Translations under genes and position numbers: made by a program | Part shown: positions 1 to 7,287 of the stretch, piece after piece | Numbering within the stretch: position 1 is the stretch's first letter | Layout: each line of letters starts with the position of its first letter | Notes under the pieces: model-generated | The model's database searches: none | What the model was told of the DNA's origin: nothing | What the model saw: only the letters and a program-made list of their open reading frames with translations | From: Pseudanabaena yagii GIHE-NHR1 | GTDB lineage: Bacteria; Cyanobacteriota; Cyanobacteriia; Pseudanabaenales; Pseudanabaenaceae | Length of the DNA stretch: 64,000 nucleotides | Direction of reading: 5' to 3' | NCBI RefSeq assembly: GCF_012863495.1 | Contig: NZ_JAAVJL010000001.1 | Coordinates: 2,847,501-2,911,500 of the forward strand

Positions 1-1609
1 AGCTACCCTTAATCCCAATTACCCGATTTAATGTCTTAGTCGTATTATCTGTGATGAATAAATCTAAAGATTTAACAGGAATATGAAACTTAAATATAGA
101 GCCTTCACCTAATTTACTGATGACAGACATCTCGCCGCCCATGAGTTTGACATAGTTATAACTAATGGATAGTCCTAAGCCTGTGCCTTCTTGCGATCGC
201 CGACCAGATGCTGTTTGTACAAAAGGTTGAAATAGAGTTTTTTGTTCTGATTCGGAAATGCCTAGACCTGTATCTTCAACTTCAAAATAAAGATTTTGTT
301 TTGTTTCAGAACTTAAACTCTGATCTTGCTTGAATTCTTCTGGAAAAATCCGTACATAAATATGACCTGTATTGGTGAACTTGATCGCATTCCCAATCAA
401 ATTGATCAAAATTTGGCGTAACTTACCTTCATCAATGCAAATATAGCTAGGAACATGGGGATCAATTTTGAAATCGAATAATATATGTTTCTCTTGAGCC
501 TTGAGAGAGAGCATATCTCTTGCGGTATCAACAATGTCATAGAGATAGCATTCCTTTTCGCGCAACATAACGCTGCCAGCTTCTAGTTTGGACATTTCTA
601 AGATGTCGTTAATCATTGTTAATAGATGATTGCCACTATTACAGATGGTCTGGAGATCGGCTTGATGTTGCTCATTTAGTTCTTGGTCGTACAACATTAA
701 TTGAGCAAAGCCTAGAATTGCATTGAGTGGAGTTCGCAATTCGTGACTCATATTGGCTAAAAATGCTGCTTTAGATCGGCTAGCAGCTTCGGCAGCTTCC
801 TTAGCTTGTTGGAGATCGCGGGTACGTTCTTTGACTCGATGTTCTAATAGATTCGCCTGTTCTCTTAGTTTTGCTTCTGATTCGCGTAGGGCTATTTCGG
901 TGTTTTTAAGTAGCGTGATGTCATAAAAAGTACTTAGCAGCACGCGCTCCCCTTTTAGCCAGAGTAGGTGGAGTGAAGCAAGTACCCAAACAGGTTGCTG
1001 ATTGGCTTTGCAGAGACGAATTTCATAATCACGGATACTCTGTTTCTCGGCAAAGTCCTGTTGCAATAGTTCCCATTCTGATTCTAGATAAAAAAGATCG
1101 GCGATGGAATGTTGAATTAAATCGTAGGAATCCCTTTGTAGCATTGTCCCTGCGCTGGTATTAGCATAGGAAATTACACCATCACTGAGACTGCTGACGA
1201 GCATAGCCATACTAGTTGATTCTGCAATGACACGGAATTGTTCTTCGCTTTGGCGCATCGTCTCGACGGCGCGATTATATTGCTCGTATTCGATCGCATC
1301 ACCATGTTCAGTAGCTGTAGCTAACATGATTTCGAGATCACTTTTATCGCGATAGACAATTTCTAAGATCGATTGCAAGGTCGCCTGTGCCATCTTGCGT
1401 TCTAGAATTTCACTTTTTAATCTCTTATTAACTTCTAGCAATTCTTCTTCCACAAGATCGCCATGTTCAATTGCTGTTAATAGAGAGTTTTCTAAATCGG
1501 AATTTTCCATCTGAAGTCGGCTGACTTCTATTCGTAATTCTTTGACCTCTTGTTGAAGAGCTTGCCAGTCTTGAATAGATGTTTCTCCAGAAATTTTGGG
1601 TGTGTTCAT
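1..1609 (-). CDS. PAS-containing sensor histidine kinase, probably hybrid (3' end beyond window)
   Basis: Signal-transducing kinase read on the minus strand from ATG at 1609 (MNTPKISGETS); 536 residues are visible and the frame is still open at base 1. Order seen: an N-terminal coiled coil rich in Glu/Leu (about 10-100), a PAS domain (about 115-230), a second coiled coil, HisKA with the H-box NMSHELRTPLNAILG (His near 283), and HATPase_c with N-box NLIGNAIKFT (near 400), G1 DTGLGI and G2 GTGLGLS (near 468). The last visible residues, LNRVIGIKGS, resemble the linker that in cyanobacterial hybrid kinases leads straight into a receiver (ILVVDD), so a C-terminal receiver is inferred just outside the window. 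No membrane segment is visible, so it is probably cytoplasmic. The cognate regulator is unknown; the three-receiver cluster at 40.3-42.4 kb is one candidate. Confidence 0.9.
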   Translation of the reverse strand, partial: MNTPKISGETSIQDWQALQQEVKELRIEVSRLQMENSDLENSLLTAIEHGDLVEEELLEVNKRLKSEILERKMAQATLQSILEIVYRDKSDLEIMLATATEHGDAIEYEQYNRAVETMRQSEEQFRVIAESTSMAMLVSSLSDGVISYANTSAGTMLQRDSYDLIQHSIADLFYLESEWELLQQDFAEKQSIRDYEIRLCKANQQPVWVLASLHLLWLKGERVLLSTFYDITLLKNTEIALRESEAKLREQANLLEHRVKERTRDLQQAKEAAEAASRSKAAFLANMSHELRTPLNAILGFAQLMLYDQELNEQHQADLQTICNSGNHLLTMINDILEMSKLEAGSVMLREKECYLYDIVDTARDMLSLKAQEKHILFDFKIDPHVPSYICIDEGKLRQILINLIGNAIKFTNTGHIYVRIFPEEFKQDQSLSSETKQNLYFEVEDTGLGISESEQKTLFQPFVQTASGRRSQEGTGLGLSISYNYVKLMGGEMSVISKLGEGSIFKFHIPVKSLDLFITDNTTKTLNRVIGIKGS

Positions 1610-2000
1610 GGGGACAAATTTCTTACATCGGGTCAAATGATTACAAGCTTTCAAGTAATCCTAAAAGATTGTTTAAATTTATTATGTGCTTTAGATGTCT
1701 CTGTTTAATGACTTTGGGGCAAAGTCTAGATATATTGCTAAATTGTGTGAATCATACAACTCTATAATGCAACGCGCGTAAGCATTTTGACATTGTGCCT
1801 CTGTCTAGAGAACAGACATCAAATCCGAAAATCTACAGGATATTTGCCTATGCTTTCTCATTATTCTTTTATTTTTTTAAGTATTAGGGTGATCACTATA
1901 ACTATAGCCTTAAAAATAACTTTGACGGGCGTTGATAGATGTGGTAAGGTGCGCTACGCTATTAATCCAAATCGCTTAAGTAGATAGTTATTTGATTTCA
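1610..2000. other. Intergenic stretch without a supported gene
   Basis: About 390 bp between the divergent kinase and the DUF2949 gene. It is AT-rich. The short open frames here have no recognisable protein character, and no RNA fold or repeat stands out. It presumably holds the promoters of both neighbours. Confidence 0.5.
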
Positions 2001-2234
2001 ATGAGTTATCAATCCCAGACATACGCGATCGCTAGTCGCCAAGAAGATCTAGAACGACACCTACTTGAGGCATCAGTGGTAGATCGAGAACAGTTGGCAG
2101 TGGCTAAACGTTGGCAAGAACGCCAAGAAGGTCCCTTGCTGATGATTTTGTTACAGCTTAGTTTTATTGATTTACAGCAATTTAGTGGTTTGTTGGATTG
2201 GTCTGGTCACGGGCGGATGGATACTAGTTATTAG
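2001..2234 (+). CDS. DUF2949-type small protein
   Basis: Small 77-residue soluble protein of the cyanobacterial DUF2949 type: an N-terminal helix of charged residues, then the pattern GPLLMILLQLSFIDLQQFSGLLDW, here given as GPLLMILLQL plus LQQFSGLLDW. The start is taken as ATG 2001 (MSYQSQTYA); an in-frame TTG at 1992 is possible but has no advantage. Family function is unknown; members are confined to cyanobacteria. The stop overlaps by 4 bp the stop of the convergent moaD-like gene, so the two transcripts meet head to head with no space for a conventional terminator. Confidence 0.6.
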   Translation: MSYQSQTYAIASRQEDLERHLLEASVVDREQLAVAKRWQERQEGPLLMILLQLSFIDLQQFSGLLDWSGHGRMDTSY

Positions 2235-2497
2235 CCACCACTGACAGGGGGAATCAGTGCAACCTCATCACCATGATTCAAAAGGGTATGTGGTTCCACA
2301 AAGTTTAAGTTAATTGCATAACGGGTGAGCGATCGCCATTTTTCGAGACTTGGTTGCTGAGTGACTAAGTGATCGAATATTTGTGATACAGTTGCTCCTG
2401 ATTCTATGTCTATGTGCATTTCATCGGTAGCAAATACTTCTTGGAAAATCGCAAATAATTTAACTGTGACCTGAATCTGGTTATCATTCGTGAGCAT
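2231..2497 (-). CDS. moaD: MoaD/ThiS family sulfur-carrier protein
   Basis: Ubiquitin-like sulfur carrier of about 88 residues ending in the diagnostic Gly-Gly (IPPVSGG), the site that is adenylated and thiocarboxylated. Within it IQVTVKLFAIFQEVF and HGDEVALIPPVSGG match MoaD, the small subunit of molybdopterin synthase. A ThiS-like role cannot be excluded, but the length and the LFA..QEVF pattern favour MoaD. The start is placed at one of the two ATGs near 2497-2491 (MPMLTNDNQ); more upstream ATGs exist in frame up to 2527. It begins inside the 3' end of the phoH gene and overlaps it by about 14 bases, which implies translational coupling. Confidence 0.8.
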   Translation of the reverse strand: MLTNDNQIQVTVKLFAIFQEVFATDEMHIDIESGATVSQIFDHLVTQQPSLEKWRSLTRYAINLNFVEPHTLLNHGDEVALIPPVSGG

Positions 2498-3467
2498 TGG
2501 CATTTTCGGCATCTTCATAGGCGGCAATGATGTGGTGAACTAGGGGATGGCGGACAACATCAGTCTTATCAAACATATTAAAAGACACTCCCTGCACTCC
2601 TTTGAGGATATTCATAGCGATGATCAAGCCAGACTTTTGGTGGCGGGGTAAGTCGATTTGGGTAATGTCGCCAGTCACCACCATCCGTGATCTAAAGCCT
2701 AAACGGGTTAAGACCATTTTCATTTGCGCTGCCGTCGTATTTTGCGCCTCGTCAACAATGATGAAGGAGTTGTTGAGGGTGCGTCCGCGCATATAGGCAA
2801 GAGGGGCAACTTCGATAATGCCGCGTTCCATGAGCTGAGGAACTTTTTCTGAGCCAATCATCTCGTGCATCGCATCGTAGAGGGGACGCAAGTAGGGATC
2901 GATTTTTTGTTGTAAATCCCCAGGCAGAAAGCCCAGACTTTCGCCTGCTTCAACGGCGGGACGGGTGAGGATAATGCGCTCAAATTTATTACTCTGTAGG
3001 GCACTAACTGCGGCAACCGCAGCAAGGTAGGTTTTGCCAGTACCCGCAGGCCCAACCCCAAAGATTAGGTCATGGGTTTCCATGGCTTGCACATATTGCT
3101 GTTGGCGGTAAGTGCGGGGTTGGATTGAGTCACCACGACGGTTCCGCGAAATGGTCGCTCGATCGCGCCATTCGGTAGTGCGTTCCTCGGCGATCGCCTG
3201 TTGTGCAGCGCGAATATCGACGGAAGCGATCGCTTTTTCCTGTGACCATAGGGGCTTGAGTGCTTTGATCACTTGCTCACACAGAGCAATCTGTTCGGCT
3301 GAACCATCTATCAATAGGTCTTGTCCCCGCATTACTAGCTTTACCCCAATCTCGTCGGCTAATAGTTTGAGATTTTCCTCACGATTGCCTGCAAGGGCGA
3401 TCGCACTACTCTGTGTTGGCAGACTCAAAATGTATGGTTCGTTGCGGGGAGTACCCATTAAATTCAT
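2484..3467 (-). CDS. phoH: PhoH-family ATPase
   Basis: Cytoplasmic P-loop ATPase of 327 residues, full length for the family. Residues 10-75 form a small KH-like RNA-binding region (LLADEIGVKLVMRG), followed by the helicase-like PhoH domain. Visible motifs are Walker A GPAGTGKT (139-146), TRPAVEAGESLGFLPGD (169-183) and Walker B VDEAQN (238-243) followed by TTAAQMKMVLTRLG. In bacteria PhoH proteins are linked to phosphate stress and RNA metabolism and often sit next to ybeY; here the downstream, overlapping partner is instead a MoaD-like gene. The start is ATG 3467 (MNLMGTPRNE). Confidence 0.9.
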   Translation of the reverse strand: MNLMGTPRNEPYILSLPTQSSAIALAGNREENLKLLADEIGVKLVMRGQDLLIDGSAEQIALCEQVIKALKPLWSQEKAIASVDIRAAQQAIAEERTTEWRDRATISRNRRGDSIQPRTYRQQQYVQAMETHDLIFGVGPAGTGKTYLAAVAAVSALQSNKFERIILTRPAVEAGESLGFLPGDLQQKIDPYLRPLYDAMHEMIGSEKVPQLMERGIIEVAPLAYMRGRTLNNSFIIVDEAQNTTAAQMKMVLTRLGFRSRMVVTGDITQIDLPRHQKSGLIIAMNILKGVQGVSFNMFDKTDVVRHPLVHHIIAAYEDAENANAHE

Positions 3468-3516
3468 TGTCCTCTAAGGTTTCTAGATATATAGCGCTTT
3501 TCAAGGAAGCAAGTTA

Positions 3517-3629
3517 GGGACTTGCTATTAATTAAAGTACCTGTGGCTTCGACTTCGCTCAGCCAACGTTAGCTGAGCGAAGTCGAAGCTAGATAACTTT
3601 GGTGGGACATTTTTTATCCGCAAGAGCCT
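3517..3629 (+). repeat. Dispersed repeat family A, copy 1
   Basis: About 113 bp. The core is a large inverted repeat with arms GGCTTCGACTTCGCTCAGC and GCTGAGCGAAGTCGAAGC. It is flanked on one side by GGGACTTGCTATTAATTAA and on the other by GATAACTTTGGTGGGACAT. Near-identical full copies lie at 23628-23738, 42424-42534 (inverted) and 50660-50768 (inverted), with a core-only copy at 57751-57803. It carries no coding potential and looks like a non-autonomous mobile element (MITE). Confidence 0.85.
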
Positions 3630-3664
3630 TATAGAGGTTTGTTGAACCGCACTCGGCAGTTCAA

Positions 3665-3709
3665 CAAATAATCTTTGATGGGCGCATTGCGCCCATCAAA
3701 GATTATTTG
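3665..3709 (-). terminator. Long palindrome ending the cyclophilin gene
   Basis: Perfect 21-bp arms (3665-3685 and 3689-3709) with loop ATT; the apex is GGCGCATTGCGCC. It overlaps the stop codon of the cyclophilin gene, so it lies at the 3' end of that transcript. Confidence 0.7.
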
Positions 3710-4866
3710 ACAAGATTCTCCGCACCACTGATTACACGGGCAGATAAAATTTTGTCACCTAACCTTAGTTTATCCAAAGTTTCCTTGCCATCGGTGACAT
3801 AACCAAAAACGGTGTAGTTACCATCGAGCAAATTCAAACCTGCGGGAGTCAGTTCGGACTCAAATAGGTAGATAAAAAATTGGGAGGAACCAGCATTGGG
3901 ATTGTCGTTAGGATGTGCCATTGCCACCGTACCAAAGGCAGCAAAAGGCAACACAGGCACAACTCCCGATAAACCTGTTTCTTCAAAGGTTTTGCCGTAG
4001 GTGGGTGCTTTTTGATCGGGTAAACGCACTTCGATGGGCACTGTGCGATATTGTTTGGTCTTGGGATCAACATAGCCATTGGCTGCACCCTCAGGATCGC
4101 CTGTTTGCAGATAATAATTTTCGTCGGCGCGGGTGAAGCTCAGTCCATCATAAAAGTGCTTCTGAACAAGATCGATAAATTGACCTGCATTAACTGGAGC
4201 GTTGTAACCATCTACGGTGATGATGGCATTACCTTTTTCGGTGACTAGCTCGACGAGCGCACGTCCTTTGAGTTGAGGCAGATTAGCGTATTGATCAGGA
4301 ACTTTGAAAGGAAACTCTTTAATCAGATCGGATTCGATCAGTCCTACATAGTCCAAAGACTTTTCGGATAAAGCCTTGACATTATTCCGATCCTTGATTT
4401 CGATCGCTTCTTGTAATGGTACAAGTGCTTTCTCTAAACTAGCTAGGTGTTCGGTGACACTTGCTTGGCGCTCGCTATTAGCGGCGGCAATTAAATCTGC
4501 CTTATTTTGACTAATGGTTTGTGAAACCTTTTCGATATCTCTTTTTAGACTGCTCCAGCGCTTGAGATTTGCTTGACGGGGCATTTGCTCTAAATTACGC
4601 TGCACATCGCGCAAGAGGTCATTATCAATTGGGAGCGCATTCCGCAAAATAATCCGAGGATCTTTGATGGCGCTTGTTGTTGGTAATGCTGCCATACTGG
4701 GCTGCACTGTAATTGCCAATACCATCATTAACGATGTCACAATCAAAGAGGCGACGAAGGTTGTCGCGCTTTTGAACCAAGCAGTTCTATAACAATTAAG
4801 ATCTACTCGATCTAACTTACGATCTAAATTAAGATTCAACATTGCACCCAAAACTAAACTAGCCAC
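3703..4866 (-). CDS. Thylakoid-lumen TLP40/CYP38-like cyclophilin (peptidyl-prolyl isomerase)
   Basis: 387-residue protein with a hydrophobic export segment (about 37-59, ending PSMAA) and so a periplasmic or lumenal mature form. Residues 65-190 are a helical, coiled-coil-like N-terminal domain (LLRDVQRNLEQMPRQANLKR). Residues 205-380 form a divergent cyclophilin domain: AIITVDGYNAPVNAGQFIDLV, FYDGLSFTRADENYYLQTGD and GSSQFFIYLFESELTPAGLN. This two-part design is that of plant TLP40/CYP38 and cyanobacterial homologues, which assist photosystem II assembly rather than acting as strong isomerases; that role is family knowledge. The usual catalytic FHR is replaced by FTR, consistent with weak isomerase activity. 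The start is ATG 4866; ATG 4842 (MLNLNLDRK) is an alternative. Confidence 0.88.
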   Translation of the reverse strand: MASLVLGAMLNLNLDRKLDRVDLNCYRTAWFKSATTFVASLIVTSLMMVLAITVQPSMAALPTTSAIKDPRIILRNALPIDNDLLRDVQRNLEQMPRQANLKRWSSLKRDIEKVSQTISQNKADLIAAANSERQASVTEHLASLEKALVPLQEAIEIKDRNNVKALSEKSLDYVGLIESDLIKEFPFKVPDQYANLPQLKGRALVELVTEKGNAIITVDGYNAPVNAGQFIDLVQKHFYDGLSFTRADENYYLQTGDPEGAANGYVDPKTKQYRTVPIEVRLPDQKAPTYGKTFEETGLSGVVPVLPFAAFGTVAMAHPNDNPNAGSSQFFIYLFESELTPAGLNLLDGNYTVFGYVTDGKETLDKLRLGDKILSARVISGAENLVK

Positions 4867-4945
4867 TTAAAATGCTATTTCATTTGGTTGCACTGTTTGG
4901 CAAACTTATTCTGATTTAATGCTGTCCTATGGGGAAAATTTCATT

Positions 4946-6889
4946 ATGACGGACGCAGATCTTGAATCTCAGGTAGATCACAACTTGCATCCAGATCAGA
5001 TTCATCAGACCGATGAATCTGATCTATCAGTTTTGCAAAGCGATCGCTTGTTTCGGTCGATTATGGAAAATGTTGCCGATTTGATTGCTGTCATCGATGC
5101 GCGAGGCTATCGCATTTACAATAGTCCTTCATATCAAAGGGTTTTGGGATATTCTTCCGCAGAATTGCAAGGGACATGGGCTTACGACAAAATCCATCCT
5201 GAGGATCAAGAAAAGGTATTGCAAGCGGCGGAAGAGACTTTAAGAACGGGTGTGGGCAAGGTTTTAGAATATCGAATGCAGCATAAGGATGGGACTTGGC
5301 GCATTCTTGAATCGTCGGGGAGTGTGATGCGTGATGAGCAGGGCAATGTTCAAAATATTGTGATTGTTGCCCATGATATTAGCGATCGCAAACTGGATCA
5401 GTGGGAGCGTCGCCGTGCAGAAAGAGAACTAGAGCGATCGCGTCAAAGTTATAAAGATCTGGTGAGACGGGAGGAAATGCTCAACCGTCGTCTAGCCAGC
5501 CAAATTCGCAATTCCCTCGACTTGAATACGACGATTGCTACGGCTGTCAATGAGGTACAGGACTTATTGCTGATTGATCTATGTAATTTCTTTTGGCACA
5601 TTCCTGATACTGATCCCCCAGAGTTTCAGCTAGTGCATTTTGCGACGAGTCATAGAGCGATGATTACCACCCATCATTATCCGCTCACACAGTTGCCAAA
5701 GCTGGGATATCGACTGCTAAAACAAGAAGTCATTCAAATCCAATCAATCTATACCAACTCCGAACTAGATAATATCAGCCGCCTTATCCTCTCCGATCAC
5801 GGATTTACATCTCAGTTGCTTGTACCGATTAAAACCCGATCGCAAAAGTTAGGCGTGATTGTGGCGGCTCATTGTCAAGGTAGCCGTCCGTGGACTGCCG
5901 ATGAAGTGGAGCTTTTGCAAGCGGTTGCCAATCAACTAGCGATCGCGATCGACCAAGCAGAACTTTTTGACTCAGCTCAAGCCAATGCTGCCGCCGCCAA
6001 AGCCCAAGCTGTCCAACTCAAAAACGCCCTTGATGACTTGCAACGTACTCAAAGTCAACTGATTCAAACCGAAAAAATGTCAAGTTTAGGGCAATTGGTG
6101 GCTGGTGTTGCCCATGAAATTAATAATCCTGTGAACTTTATCTATGGCAACCTCAACTATACGAATCGCTTTGTCCAAAGTTTATTGGGGCTGATCGAGC
6201 TATATCACCAGAGCTATCCAGAGCCAACTCCCGAAATTGCTAGTTTCTTAGAGGAGATTGATTTTGAGTTTCTCCAAGAGGATCTCCCCAAAATGCTGAC
6301 CTCTATGAAAATTGGAGCGGAGCGGATTCGCCAAATCGTGTTGTCCCTAAGAAATTTCTCCCGTACTGATCAGGAAGGACGCAAGCCCTTTAACATTCAT
6401 GAAGGTTTAGATAGCACCCTATTAATTTTGCAAAATCGCTTTAAAGCCTATGGCGATCGCCCTGCCATTAATTTAACCAAGCATTACGGCGATATTCCCT
6501 TGGTCAATGTCTATGCGGGGCAACTCAATCAGGTGTTTATGAATATTTTAAGCAATGCGATCGATGCGATCGATGAGGGGTTAAATCAAAAGGATATAGT
6601 TAGCGAGATTTCGATTATGACGGAGTTTCAGCCATCCACCTCAGAGACTCAGGAGCCAATGGTAATAGTACGGATTGCGGATAATGGTCAAGGCATTCCT
6701 GAAAATATCCTAAAGAAGCTTTTCGATCCCTTTTTCACGACTAAGCCTGTCGGTAAGGGGACGGGACTAGGACTATCGATTAGTTATCAAATTGTGGTCG
6801 AAAAGCATCAGGGCAGGCTGGAATGTTTTTCGACGCTCGGCCAAGGTACAGAGTTTCGGATTGCAATTCCGATTAGCACGCCATCCTAG
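4946..6889 (+). CDS. PAS-GAF sensor histidine kinase
   Basis: Soluble sensor kinase of about 647 residues. PAS domain about 35-150 (LFRSIMENVADLIAVIDARG ... HDISDRK), coiled coil, GAF domain about 185-340 (NSLDLNTTIATAVNEVQDLL ... ANQLAIAIDQAELF), a helical linker, then HisKA with H-box VAGVAHEINNPVNF (His near 390). HATPase_c has an N-box FMNILSNAIDAID, G1 DNGQGIP and FDPFFTTKPVGKGTGLGLS. The H-box HEINNPVNF type is common in large cyanobacterial kinases. The GAF lacks an obvious chromophore Cys-His pair, so it need not be a photoreceptor. The start is set at ATG 4946 because GGGGAAAA sits 7 bases upstream; an in-frame ATG at 4919 is less likely. It is monocistronic, followed by a double hairpin. 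Confidence 0.88.
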   Translation: MTDADLESQVDHNLHPDQIHQTDESDLSVLQSDRLFRSIMENVADLIAVIDARGYRIYNSPSYQRVLGYSSAELQGTWAYDKIHPEDQEKVLQAAEETLRTGVGKVLEYRMQHKDGTWRILESSGSVMRDEQGNVQNIVIVAHDISDRKLDQWERRRAERELERSRQSYKDLVRREEMLNRRLASQIRNSLDLNTTIATAVNEVQDLLLIDLCNFFWHIPDTDPPEFQLVHFATSHRAMITTHHYPLTQLPKLGYRLLKQEVIQIQSIYTNSELDNISRLILSDHGFTSQLLVPIKTRSQKLGVIVAAHCQGSRPWTADEVELLQAVANQLAIAIDQAELFDSAQANAAAAKAQAVQLKNALDDLQRTQSQLIQTEKMSSLGQLVAGVAHEINNPVNFIYGNLNYTNRFVQSLLGLIELYHQSYPEPTPEIASFLEEIDFEFLQEDLPKMLTSMKIGAERIRQIVLSLRNFSRTDQEGRKPFNIHEGLDSTLLILQNRFKAYGDRPAINLTKHYGDIPLVNVYAGQLNQVFMNILSNAIDAIDEGLNQKDIVSEISIMTEFQPSTSETQEPMVIVRIADNGQGIPENILKKLFDPFFTTKPVGKGTGLGLSISYQIVVEKHQGRLECFSTLGQGTEFRIAIPISTPS

Positions 6890-6928
6890 CTGACTGGCAT
6901 TGCCCCACAAAGGTGTGAACGCTAACTA

Positions 6929-7065
6929 ACGCGAGTTCGGGATAATTTGAAACGGGCTTTGAGAGAGGGTTTGCTACGCAAACCCTCTCTCAAAGCCCAA
7001 AAGTAAAAGCCTTGCGTAGCAAGGCTTTTACTTTTGGGCTTTTAAAATTTGCTAGCTTAACCCGA
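6929..7065. repeat. Dispersed repeat family B, copy 1 (two fused palindromes)
   Basis: Two consecutive perfect hairpins share the bases CCC at 6996-6998: arms 6954-6974/6978-6998 (21 bp, loop TAC) and 6996-7015/7019-7038 (20 bp, loop GTA). Outer bases (CGAGTTCGGGATAA at 6932 and TTAACCCGAACT near 7057) form a further inverted repeat. A related copy lies at 23554-23622. It follows the PAS-GAF kinase gene and probably ends its transcript. Confidence 0.75.
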
Positions 7066-7287
7066 ACTGACGTTAACTATGCTTTCTGATGGTGAATAGT
7101 GATGACTACGATAAGATCAAACTAATCGTAAAAATGCCTGAGTAAGATTCAAGATGTTAACTTAGTAGATCTTCAAGAACATTCTTAGATAAATTTTCCT
7201 CTTAAATTTAGTCAAAGGCTTCATTAGACTCGTTGTTAATCCCTTCAACATTGCATCATCTTGCGCTCTTAACGCGATCGCCCCACC

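Noticed and set aside
973-1987. Three plus-strand frames opposite or after the first kinase gene
   Set aside because: The first is antisense to the kinase coding region; the others have no recognisable protein pattern.
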